Assembly: GCA_958405355.1 (NCBI GenBank)
Contig: CATYEA010000035.1
Location: 1-12,140 of the forward strand
Direction of reading: 5' to 3'
Origin: an uncultured Lachnospiraceae bacterium
GTDB lineage: Bacteria > Bacillota > Clostridia > Lachnospirales > Lachnospiraceae
DNA: 12,140 bases
The position numbers and the translations under genes were made by a program. Below, piece by piece: positions 1 to 6,526 of this stretch (positions within the stretch are counted from its first letter, which is position 1; every line of letters starts with the position of its first letter). A model generated the notes under the pieces. It worked only from the letters and a program-made list of their open reading frames with translations. It was not told where the DNA came from and ran no database searches.

Positions 1-228
1 GTTTATGCCAAATGTCCGATCGTGCCTGTGGCAATCATAGATTCTTACAAAGCATTTGATATCCATTCCATTAAAAAGATGACAGCTCAGATTCATTATC
101 TGGAACCGTTGACCTATGAGGAATATAAAGGAATGAAAACAGTGGAAATTGCAGATATTGTTAAAAGCCGAATTGAGGCAGCAATTGAGCAATATGCACC
201 GGAGAAGAGTGAATCTATAGCAAATTGA
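1..228 (+). CDS. plsC: 1-acyl-sn-glycerol-3-phosphate acyltransferase, C-terminal part (5' end outside window)
   Basis: The frame is open from base 1 to the TGA at 226-228, giving about 75 residues. The visible part contains a C-P-I-V-P-V-A-I-I-D segment followed by a tail rich in E/K/Y (Y-E-E-Y-K-G-M-K), which resembles the C-terminal third of PlsC-like acyltransferases, the part after the catalytic HX4D and EGTR-type motifs. By family knowledge PlsC adds the second acyl chain to lysophosphatidic acid, giving phosphatidic acid at the inner membrane face. The catalytic motifs lie upstream of the window, so the identification rests on the C-terminal pattern only. A methionine reading could begin at the GTG at 22, but the frame is open through base 1 and this is almost certainly internal. 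Confidence 0.7.
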   Translation, partial: VYAKCPIVPVAIIDSYKAFDIHSIKKMTAQIHYLEPLTYEEYKGMKTVEIADIVKSRIEAAIEQYAPEKSESIAN

Positions 229-229
229 A

Positions 230-258
230 TTGACTTTATCACTATGAGATGGTAATAT
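230..258 (+). promoter_or_regulatory. Candidate sigma-A promoter for the yerC-like gene
   Basis: A TTGACT -35 element (230-235) and a TAATAT -10 element (253-258) are separated by 17 bp. The -35 begins one base after the plsC stop codon. A start site near 265 would give a leader of about 40 nt before the ATG at 306. The -35 is strong and the -10 matches the consensus at 4 of 6 positions. Called by eye. Confidence 0.45.
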
Positions 259-305
259 ATAGATAATGATTTCAAATTTTACAGTGTTAAAGGGTGGGAT
301 TAACT

Positions 306-602
306 ATGAATAAAAAAATACGCACGTCGGCGGTGGAAACACTATTTGAAGCTATTATTCAGTTGAAGTCGGTGGATGAGTGTTTTGACTTTTTTGAGGA
401 TTTGGCGACGATTAACGAAATTCTTTCGCTGTCCCAGAGATTTGAAGTAGCCAGAATGCTCCGTCAGCATAAGACCTATCTTGAAATTGCGGAGAAAACA
501 GGTGCATCGACAGCGACGATCAGCCGTGTTAACCGTTCTCTGAATTATGGCAATGATGGGTATGACATGGTGATTCAGCGAATTCAGGAAAAGAAGGAAT
601 AG
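306..602 (+). CDS. yerC: YerC/YecD-like TrpR-superfamily DNA-binding protein
   Basis: A 98-residue protein typical in length and pattern of the YerC/YecD family, small helical proteins of the TrpR superfamily. A helix-turn-helix is visible at about residues 56-80 (T-Y-L-E-I-A-E-K-T-G-A-S-T-A-T-I-S-R-V), followed by the R-S-L-N-Y-G-N-D-G-Y segment characteristic of the family. The ATG at 306 is preferred over an in-frame GTG at 294 because a purine-rich AGGGTGGGA ribosome binding site (about 291-299) lies six bases upstream of the ATG and overlaps the GTG itself. It sits between plsC and a convergent terminator, with its own candidate promoter. The target genes of this family are poorly defined. 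Control of tryptophan genes should not be assumed from the TrpR name. Confidence 0.85.
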   Translation: MNKKIRTSAVETLFEAIIQLKSVDECFDFFEDLATINEILSLSQRFEVARMLRQHKTYLEIAEKTGASTATISRVNRSLNYGNDGYDMVIQRIQEKKE

Positions 603-605
603 TTA

Positions 606-646
606 AAAAGCACTTATTTCTCTGGGGGAGAGAAATAAGTGCTTTT
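606..646. terminator. Bidirectional Rho-independent terminator, 18-bp perfect stem
   Basis: Bases 606-623 pair without a mismatch with 629-646 around a five-G loop (624-628). The stem begins with AAAA and ends with TTTT, so both strands give a hairpin followed by a U-rich tract. It starts four bases after the yerC-like stop codon and ends seven bases before the stop of the opposing DUF1836 gene. It therefore serves both convergent genes. Confidence 0.92.
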
Positions 647-652
647 CAATTT

Positions 653-1279
653 CTATTTTTTCTTTTTAGTATTCGATACATCCTCAAGGAAGCTGGCCGA
701 GTCAATGAGTTTTTCAATGAGCTGTTTTTTCATATAGACATCATAGGAAAGCAGAGAGATTACAGATAATAAATGTAGATATTCCTGTTCATCCTCGGGA
801 CAATCGGCAAATATTTTCTGAGCATCTTCGGACAGGTGAAGGATATCTTCGCCAATCCGCTTAGACTGTTCCGGTTCCCGGTCCATAATATGACTGTAGA
901 GCCAGGTCATATCCGTGCCGTCTTCATTTTTAAAATACCGGTCGGTCATTGGCGTCAACAGCTTCTGGATATCATTGATTGAAAGTATGTTTTTAAAATA
1001 ATAGATGAAAAGCAGAAGCAGCATATGGTCCTTGGAATATTTTTTCTTTTCCGGCGGCGGAAGCAGCCGATTCTTTGCATAATTGTTGATCATGGTCTTT
1101 GTAAGAATCTTGTCTTCTGGGTAACGCTTGGAGTGTTCCAGATGTTCGTCCATAAATGTGGTGACCTGGTCCATGTAGAGGTCAATATTCGGCAGCTCCG
1201 AAGCAGAAATCGGAGAATGGGCTTCTATATGTTGAATAAATTCATCTAAAATTGCTTGAATGGAAGGATAATTATCCAT
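653..1279 (-). CDS. DUF1836 domain-containing protein (MerR-like helix-turn-helix)
   Basis: A 208-residue cytosolic protein recognised as DUF1836 by the segment at about residues 57-108: I-L-T-K-T-M-I-N-N-Y-A-K, then L-L-P-P-P-E-K-K-K-Y, then a hydrophobic helix and I-N-D-I-Q-K-L-L. This layout resembles a MerR-type winged helix-turn-helix (a new-strand start, a K-L-L-P-P-P turn, a helix leading to a second helix), so DNA binding is plausible. No target or ligand is known to me. The C-terminal third is acidic and helical, ending in a K-K-K-K tail. The ATG is preceded by an AGGAG ribosome binding site about 10 nt upstream and by a good promoter. It is transcribed divergently from the CPBP protease operon, a common layout for a local regulator. 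Regulation of that operon is inference only. Confidence 0.82.
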   Translation of the reverse strand: MDNYPSIQAILDEFIQHIEAHSPISASELPNIDLYMDQVTTFMDEHLEHSKRYPEDKILTKTMINNYAKNRLLPPPEKKKYSKDHMLLLLFIYYFKNILSINDIQKLLTPMTDRYFKNEDGTDMTWLYSHIMDREPEQSKRIGEDILHLSEDAQKIFADCPEDEQEYLHLLSVISLLSYDVYMKKQLIEKLIDSASFLEDVSNTKKKK

Positions 1280-1329
1280 AAACTACACGCTCCTGTATAA
1301 ATTGTGAGAAATACCTGTTGCTATGTCTT

Positions 1330-1357
1330 ATTATATCGAATTTACAAAAAAAGTCAA
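1330..1357 (-). promoter_or_regulatory. Sigma-A promoter for the DUF1836 gene
   Basis: Read on the minus strand, a TTGACT -35 element (1352-1357) and a perfect TATAAT -10 element (1330-1335) are separated by 16 bp. The expected start is near 1322, leaving a leader of about 43 nt with an AGGAG ribosome binding site. This is one of the two best promoter matches in the window. Confidence 0.72.
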
Positions 1358-1367
1358 TCAGAACACA

Positions 1368-1392
1368 ATATATAGTTTTGAAAACTACATAT
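1368..1392. promoter_or_regulatory. 25-bp palindrome upstream of the CPBP gene, possible operator
   Basis: The core TAGTTTT-G-AAAACTA (1373-1387) is a perfect inverted repeat around a single G. The symmetry continues outward for four more pairs after one mismatch (A1372/C1388), to 1368 and 1392. The near-absent spacer makes it more like a dimeric repressor site in DNA than an RNA hairpin. It lies just before the CPBP ribosome binding site (1397-1403), on the far side of the DUF1836 promoter. I found no confident promoter for the CPBP gene here. TTTACA at 1341-1346 is a possible -35 element, but no -10 sits at the right distance. Confidence 0.45.
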
Positions 1393-1408
1393 AAAATGGA
1401 GGAAATTT

Positions 1409-2386
1409 ATGGAGGAATATTATAAAGAAAATTATGAACAAAATCCGGGGATGAGTGCCAGAGCAGGTAATCGGATTTTATGTATTACGACAGTAGTTAT
1501 GATAGGTATCCAGTTTTTAATGATTTTTTTAGGTGTTTATGACACACTTCCGCTGGTGCTTGGAACTCAGTTATCTGTGATTTTGATTCCAATTATTGGC
1601 GCCTTGATTTCAGGAGCTGATGTGAAAGAAACTTTCAGGATCCGGCCGGTACCTTTGAAAACAGTGGTATTTTCCTTTTTGATCATTCTCTGCTCGTATC
1701 CGATTGTGGCTCTGCTGAATTTAATATCCATGCTTTTCGTGGAAAATGCGGTAGCAGCAACAGCGGCAGGAATCTACAATCATGGTTTTGTTGTATCTAT
1801 GCTGGTAATGGCCGTGTGTCCGGCCATCGGCGAAGAATTTCTGATGCGGGGTGTCGTTTATCGGAGCTATAAGAAGAAATCTCCGGTCCTGGCTCTCGTT
1901 TTATCGGCAGTGATTTTCGGGCTGCTTCATATGAATTTTAATCAGATGCCTTATGCTATTTATCTTGGACTGATCATGGTCCTGATGATGGAGGCCTCGG
2001 ATTCCATTATAACACCGATGCTGATGCATTTTTTTATGAACGGTATTTCTACTTTGTCCGGATTTTTCTCAGAGGAGACGATTGAGGATATGTCCGGAGC
2101 CGCCTATAATGTGGAAAGTGTGCTTGGTTCCGGTGATGAAATGAAATTTGCTCTGGCCTCAGTAGGAATTCTGGCAGTTATTATGATTCCGCTGGTGATG
2201 TTGCTCATTAAGGCCACATTCCGTGTGAATGGACGGAAACTTTCAGATGCCTTTCAGAAAGAAGAGCCGGTTTATAGCCGATATGCCCTTCCGGAGGTGG
2301 ATGATTCGGAAAATATTCTGGATGTGTGGCTGGTTATAGCTATATTGGTAATGGTGGTTATCACAGCCATGAATACGTTTATGTGA
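1409..2386 (+). CDS. CPBP (CAAX/Abi, Rce1-like) intramembrane metalloprotease
   Basis: A 325-residue polytopic membrane protein with several hydrophobic segments, including about 22-42, 84-110, 126-140, 160-173, 182-194, 246-268 and a C-terminal one at 304-323. It carries the full CPBP signature: E-E-x-x-x-R (E142, E143, R147), F-x-x-x-H (F170 to H174) and H-x-x-x-N (H207 to N211). These residues form the active site in Rce1-type proteases. Family members include CAAX-processing enzymes and bacterial proteins linked to bacteriocin immunity or peptide processing, and the substrate here is unknown. The start is supported by TGGAGGA (1397-1403), five bases upstream. It is followed after 16 bp by the DUF362 gene, so co-transcription is likely. 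The long soluble stretch at 270-300 and the extra last membrane segment lie outside the CPBP core. Confidence 0.88.
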   Translation: MEEYYKENYEQNPGMSARAGNRILCITTVVMIGIQFLMIFLGVYDTLPLVLGTQLSVILIPIIGALISGADVKETFRIRPVPLKTVVFSFLIILCSYPIVALLNLISMLFVENAVAATAAGIYNHGFVVSMLVMAVCPAIGEEFLMRGVVYRSYKKKSPVLALVLSAVIFGLLHMNFNQMPYAIYLGLIMVLMMEASDSIITPMLMHFFMNGISTLSGFFSEETIEDMSGAAYNVESVLGSGDEMKFALASVGILAVIMIPLVMLLIKATFRVNGRKLSDAFQKEEPVYSRYALPEVDDSENILDVWLVIAILVMVVITAMNTFM

Positions 2387-2402
2387 AGGAGATGAGAATC
2401 TT

Positions 2403-3530
2403 TTGAAGAGTCAGGTTGTTTTGCTAAAGTGCAGCAAATACGACAGAGAAAAAATATATGAAGAACTGGTATGGGGAATCGGACAGCTTGGAGGTGTTCA
2501 GCAGTTTGTACAACCAGAGGAAAAAATTCTTTTGAAGCCAAATCTTCTTCGGAAGGCGGAAGCAGACAATGCCATAGTGACCCATCCGCTGGTTGTGGCG
2601 GCTGTTGCCGGGATTTTCAAGAAAGCGGGTTGTGAGCATCTTTCCTATGGAGATTCGGCGGGCGTCGGACCCATGGAGAAAATTGCAGAGGCCTGTGGCC
2701 TGGCCGCAGAGATGGAACGACTAAATATTCCTATGGCGGATTTTAGTGAAAGTATCCTTGTCAACTATCCACAGGGAAAGATGGCAAAGCAGTTTCATAT
2801 GGCAAAGGCTGTGGTGGAAACAGAGGCATTGATCAATATATGTAAGATGAAAACCCACCAGTTGGAGCGGATGACGGGGGCTGTGAAAAATATGTACGGC
2901 TGTATCCAGGGACTTCATAAAGCGAAGGGTCATACAAAATATTCCAATGCGGAAAGCTTTGCCCGGATGCTGGTGGATTTAAACCGTTATGTCCGGCCGC
3001 GCCTTTATATTATGGACGGCATTACAGCGATGGAGGGCAACGGCCCGGCTTCGGGAACCCCAGTGCATATGGGGGTTATGCTTTTGTCCACAGATCCAGT
3101 GGCGCTGGACAGTGTTTGCTGTTCCCTGATGAATCTGGCACCGGAGCTGGTGCCGACAAATGTTCAGGGAGAGAAAATGGGCCTTGGTGTTTGGGCGGAA
3201 AAAGATATTGACGTTGTAACAAAGGAAGGGATACTGACGACTTCCCAGGTAAAAGAACGTTTTGGCAGGAAAGATTATGATGTGAACCGGGGAAAGGAAG
3301 TGAGGCGTCTCTGGCGTCAGATTCGCTGGATTTCACGGCATTTTCAGAGAAAACCATATATCGTGGAGAAGCGCTGTATCCGCTGCGGCATCTGTGTGGA
3401 AGCCTGTCCGGTGGAGGGAAAGGCTATCAACCTTCATAAACCTTTGGCGCCGGTTTATGATTATAAAAAATGTATCGCCTGCTTTTGCTGTCAGGAAATG
3501 TGTCCTCAGAAAGCAATTCAGGTTAAATAG
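2403..3530 (+). CDS. DUF362 protein with C-terminal double 4Fe-4S ferredoxin domain (TTG start)
   Basis: A 375-residue protein. Residues 1 to about 310 match the DUF362 pattern, with an N-terminal V-V-L-L-K-C-S-K-Y strand, L-L-K-P-N-L-L near residue 45, G-D-S-A-G, and a V-K-N-M-Y-G-C-I-Q-G motif. The C-terminus (about 325-368) has two C-x2-C-x2-C-x3-C-P motifs, starting at C325 and C357, the pattern of an 8Fe ferredoxin with two 4Fe-4S clusters. An electron-transfer or redox-linked role is expected, but no reaction is firmly assigned to the family. The start is the TTG at 2403. AAGGAG (2386-2391) overlaps the upstream CPBP stop codon, 11 nt away, and no nearby ATG gives the expected N-terminus. 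It is likely co-transcribed with the CPBP gene before it and the lipoprotein gene 57 bp after it. Confidence 0.88.
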   Translation: MKSQVVLLKCSKYDREKIYEELVWGIGQLGGVQQFVQPEEKILLKPNLLRKAEADNAIVTHPLVVAAVAGIFKKAGCEHLSYGDSAGVGPMEKIAEACGLAAEMERLNIPMADFSESILVNYPQGKMAKQFHMAKAVVETEALINICKMKTHQLERMTGAVKNMYGCIQGLHKAKGHTKYSNAESFARMLVDLNRYVRPRLYIMDGITAMEGNGPASGTPVHMGVMLLSTDPVALDSVCCSLMNLAPELVPTNVQGEKMGLGVWAEKDIDVVTKEGILTTSQVKERFGRKDYDVNRGKEVRRLWRQIRWISRHFQRKPYIVEKRCIRCGICVEACPVEGKAINLHKPLAPVYDYKKCIACFCCQEMCPQKAIQVK

Positions 3531-3587
3531 AGGAACGCATAGGACCCGACTCGAATACTATGTATTAGATTCGATGGGAGGTTAGTT

Positions 3588-4571
3588 ATGCGAAAAAAAT
3601 GTTTGGTTATTGGAACGGTTTTGGCCATGCTGGTAATGGCCTTAACAGGCTGCGGTAAAAGTACGGCCGGGCTGACAAAGGTGCGGCTCCAGGAGGTGGC
3701 CCATTCCATTTTCTATGCACCAATGTATGTGGCGCTGGAAGAGGGATATTTTGAAGAGGAAGGTCTGGATGTGGAGCTGACCAACGGTAATGGGGCGGAT
3801 AAGGTGATGACTGCCATGATTGCCGGAGAAGCAGATATCGGTTTCATGGGACCGGAGGCGACGATTTATGTTTATAATGAGGGTAATTCAGATTATGCCA
3901 TTAACTTTGCCCAGTTGACTCAGAGGGCGGGCAATTTCCTTGTCAGCCGGTCAAATGACCAGAATTTTTCCTGGTCTGATCTGAAGGGAAAAACGGTCAT
4001 TGGCGGTCGGGCAGGTGGTATGCCTCAGATGGTCTTTGAGTATATCCTCAAAATGAACGGCATTGATCCGGCAACAGATTTGACAATTATCCAGAATATT
4101 GATTTTGGTGTAACGGCAGAAGCTTTTGTAGGCGGCACCGGAGATTATACGGTGGAATTTGAGCCTTTTGCCACGAGTATTGAAAAGGATGGCGGCGGTT
4201 ATGTTATCGCTTCCCTTGGGGTGGATTCGGGCTATGTACCGTATACGTGCTTCTCAGCGCTTGGTTCTTATATGAATGAACATCCGGAGACAATTCAGAG
4301 CTTTACTAAAGCAATTCAAAAAGGTCTGGATTATGTGAATAGTCACAGCAGTGAAGAAATTGCGAAAATTATCCAGCCGCAGTTTGAAGAGACGGATTTT
4401 GATACACTGAAAACCATTGTGGAACGATATCACAGTCAGGACACGTGGAAAACAGATACGATTTTTACGGAGGAAGCCTTTGAACTTCTGCAGAATATTC
4501 TGGAGGAAGCAGGCGTTCTCGACAAACGGGTAGATTACGATGCACTTGTGACAACCCAGTTTTCAAAATAG
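3588..4571 (+). CDS. ABC transporter substrate-binding lipoprotein, NMT1/THI5 (SsuA/TauA-like) family
   Basis: A 327-residue exported lipoprotein. The N-terminus is M-R-K-K followed by a hydrophobic stretch and the lipobox L-T-G-C, placing the lipidated cysteine at C22. The mature part has the family's hallmarks: F-Y-A-P-M-Y-V-A-L-E-E-G-Y-F, then G-L-D-V-E-L, a G-A-D-K-V-M-T-A-M-I-A-G-E-A-D-I-G-F segment, and W-S-D-L-K-G-K-T-V-I-G-G-R in the second lobe. Relatives bind thiamine precursors, sulfonates, nitrate or riboflavin precursors, and the ligand here cannot be told. A GGGAGG ribosome binding site (3576-3581) lies six bases before the ATG. The permease and ATPase genes that usually accompany such a protein are not next to it. 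The following ATPase is an OLD-type protein and not an ABC importer subunit. Confidence 0.88.
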   Translation: MRKKCLVIGTVLAMLVMALTGCGKSTAGLTKVRLQEVAHSIFYAPMYVALEEGYFEEEGLDVELTNGNGADKVMTAMIAGEADIGFMGPEATIYVYNEGNSDYAINFAQLTQRAGNFLVSRSNDQNFSWSDLKGKTVIGGRAGGMPQMVFEYILKMNGIDPATDLTIIQNIDFGVTAEAFVGGTGDYTVEFEPFATSIEKDGGGYVIASLGVDSGYVPYTCFSALGSYMNEHPETIQSFTKAIQKGLDYVNSHSSEEIAKIIQPQFEETDFDTLKTIVERYHSQDTWKTDTIFTEEAFELLQNILEEAGVLDKRVDYDALVTTQFSK

Positions 4572-4580
4572 TAAATAAAA

Positions 4581-4632
4581 TGCGCCGGGCGCGGCCGTAC
4601 AAAAATAATCCGGTTTTACGCGCTCGGGCGCA
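4581..4632 (+). other. GC-rich bulged hairpin between the lipoprotein and OLD genes
   Basis: Bases 4581-4593 can pair with 4619-4632 to give 13 pairs (one G-U) with a single bulged G. The outer six are TGCGCC against GGCGCA and the inner part is GGGCGCG against CGCGCTC. A small inner stem (GCCG near 4594 with CGGT near 4611) may extend it. It begins 10 bases after the lipoprotein stop codon and ends about 10 bases before the OLD ribosome binding site. No U-run follows, so it is not a standard terminator. It may set the boundary or stability between the two messages. That role is inferred. Confidence 0.55.
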
Positions 4633-4654
4633 TCCGATAGACGGGGGTGGGAAT

Positions 4655-6526
4655 ATGCGCTTAAATCGATTGCGTATTCAAAATTTTAAATCTATTCGGG
4701 ATATGGAAATCCAGGACATTGAAAATGTTCTGATTTTGGTCGGAAAAAATAATGCGGGGAAAACAGTGGCTTTAGATGCTCTGCGGATTTTGGATGACAC
4801 TTACCGGATTCAGGAAAATGATTTTAACATGGAAGCCGGGAATATTGAGATTGATGTGGATCTTCAGTTAGACGGGGAAGATTTGTTGATGTTTAATGAG
4901 GGAGGAATTGTCAGCAGTTATAAACGCTATGACCTGTGGCTTCGGGAATTTAAAAACCGGCTGCCTTCTTATGACGGGGATACAGGGCTGCTGCGTTTTC
5001 GGCTGACAGTCAATCGAAATGGACAGCGGCGTTACGGCGATGGGATTTGGAAGCATAATAACTATATCGAACAGGTGATTCCTAAATTTTATTATATTGA
5101 CAGTATGCGGCATTTTCAGGATATCCAGGACGATATTTTTCTCTGTCAGGAAAGTGAATGGACCGGAAGACTGAGAGACGGACGCTGTCTGTTTGATGCA
5201 GGGAAGGATTGCCGTCATTGTTTTCATTGTATTGGAAAGATTGAACAGAAAAAACCGGCTGAACTGAATGTGCTGGAGACAGCCAGGCTTTTTGAATACA
5301 AACTTTATCAGGGGAATTTTAATCGTTTTGCCGACAGTGTTAACGATTATTTTCATAAAAATGGCGGACAGAGTGAAGATATTTATTACTACATGGCCGA
5401 AAATATGGCAGACCTGTGTAAGGTCAGCGGTTTTGTAAGGAACCGGGAGAGGGATGTGGAAATGCCTTTGTCTCAGATGGGGACAGGCATGCGTTGTATT
5501 TACATATTGTCACTGCTGGAAGCTTATATTTATGGCGGAAAACGGATTCCGTGCATCATTCTCATGGAGGACCCGGAAATCTTTCTTCATCCGAGACTTC
5601 AAAAGGTAGCTGGAGAAATTTTGTACCGGCTGTCCAAGACGAATCAGGTTATTTTTACGACCCATTCGCCGAATATGCTCTTTAACTTCACATCCAACCA
5701 GATTCGGCAGATTGTGGTGGATAAAGACTGGTATTCGATTGCGAGAAAACCCGCGGATGTGGATCAGATCCTGGATGACCTGGGTTATACGGCCAATGAT
5801 TTGATGAATGTGAATTTCGTCTTTATCGTCGAGGGAAAACAGGATAAAAGCCGTCTGCCTTTGCTACTGGATAAGTATTATTCGGAAATACTGGATGAAG
5901 AGGGGAAACCTTACCGGGTGGCAATTATCACGACGAACAGTTGTACAAATATTAAGACCTACGCCAATCTGAAATATATGAATAAGCTCTATTTAAAAGA
6001 CCAGTTTCTTATGATTCGGGACGGAGACGGCAAAGACCCGGAAATGCTGGCAAATCAGCTTTGTCGGTATTACGATGAATGCCGGGTTCGGGATGTGGAT
6101 AAGATGCCGAAGGTGACCCTCCGCAATGTTTTGATTTTAAAATACTATTCTTTTGAGAATTACTTTTTAAATCCGGAAGTTATGGTAAAAATTGGAATTT
6201 TGGACACGGTGGATGCTTTTTATGATATACTGTTTGAAAAATGGAAAGAATATCTCTATCGTCTAAAGTGCGGACGGCATTTTACCGAAGCGACGGGCGT
6301 GGCCATAAGATGTCCGGAGGATATACGGGAGCATATGGAAGAATTTAAGATTTATATGCGTGGTCATAATCTGTATGATATTTTCTATGGACGATATAAG
6401 AAACAGGAAAAAGAGGTTTTAAAAGCCTATATTGATGCGGCACCGCGGGAGACTTTTAAGGATATTCTGGATGCTATTGATAAGTTTGTTTATTTTGAAA
6501 ATCGAGTGAAAGAAGGGACATTATGA
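4655..6526 (+). CDS. OLD-family ATPase with TOPRIM domain (putative ATP-dependent nuclease)
   Basis: A 623-residue protein. The start L-R-I-Q-N-F-K-S-I is typical of OLD/SMC-like ATPases, followed by Walker A G-K-N-N-A-G-K-T (30-37). A signature-like L-S-Q-M-G-T-G, Walker B I-I-L-M-E-D-P-E (E305, D306, E308) with F-L-H-P, and the F-T-T-H-S-P-N H-loop complete the ATPase. A TOPRIM domain follows, with F-I-V-E-G (E393), D-G-D-G (D456, D458) and Y-Y-S-F-E-N-Y-F. OLD proteins with this layout include DNA nucleases, some of them in phage defence. An insert between Walker A and B carries four clustered cysteines (C178, C186, C189, C192), suggesting a metal site. The ATG at 4655 follows a G-rich ribosome binding site. 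An upstream in-frame ATG at 4580 would translate the hairpin and has no such site. The gene overlaps the PHP gene by four bases. Confidence 0.85.
   Translation: MRLNRLRIQNFKSIRDMEIQDIENVLILVGKNNAGKTVALDALRILDDTYRIQENDFNMEAGNIEIDVDLQLDGEDLLMFNEGGIVSSYKRYDLWLREFKNRLPSYDGDTGLLRFRLTVNRNGQRRYGDGIWKHNNYIEQVIPKFYYIDSMRHFQDIQDDIFLCQESEWTGRLRDGRCLFDAGKDCRHCFHCIGKIEQKKPAELNVLETARLFEYKLYQGNFNRFADSVNDYFHKNGGQSEDIYYYMAENMADLCKVSGFVRNRERDVEMPLSQMGTGMRCIYILSLLEAYIYGGKRIPCIILMEDPEIFLHPRLQKVAGEILYRLSKTNQVIFTTHSPNMLFNFTSNQIRQIVVDKDWYSIARKPADVDQILDDLGYTANDLMNVNFVFIVEGKQDKSRLPLLLDKYYSEILDEEGKPYRVAIITTNSCTNIKTYANLKYMNKLYLKDQFLMIRDGDGKDPEMLANQLCRYYDECRVRDVDKMPKVTLRNVLILKYYSFENYFLNPEVMVKIGILDTVDAFYDILFEKWKEYLYRLKCGRHFTEATGVAIRCPEDIREHMEEFKIYMRGHNLYDIFYGRYKKQEKEVLKAYIDAAPRETFKDILDAIDKFVYFENRVKEGTL

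Noticed and set aside
3551..3574. TCGAAT/ATTCGA hairpin before the lipoprotein gene
   Set aside because: Six pairs around a 12-base loop with no U-tract. Easily chance.
4580..4654. In-frame upstream ATG that would extend the OLD protein by 25 residues
   Set aside because: The extension translates the GC-rich hairpin, has no ribosome binding site, and the family N-terminus begins at the ATG at 4655, which has a G-rich binding site.
4868..5356. Long minus-strand open frame inside the OLD gene, and similar antisense frames within asd and the PHP and phosphoesterase genes
   Set aside because: They mirror strong coding frames on the other strand, lack ribosome binding sites, and their translations show no recognisable domain.
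3588..6526. Substrate-binding lipoprotein plus following ATPase read as an ABC importer
   Set aside because: The ATPase has an OLD-type Walker A, a TOPRIM domain and no importer-type signature, and no permease is present.
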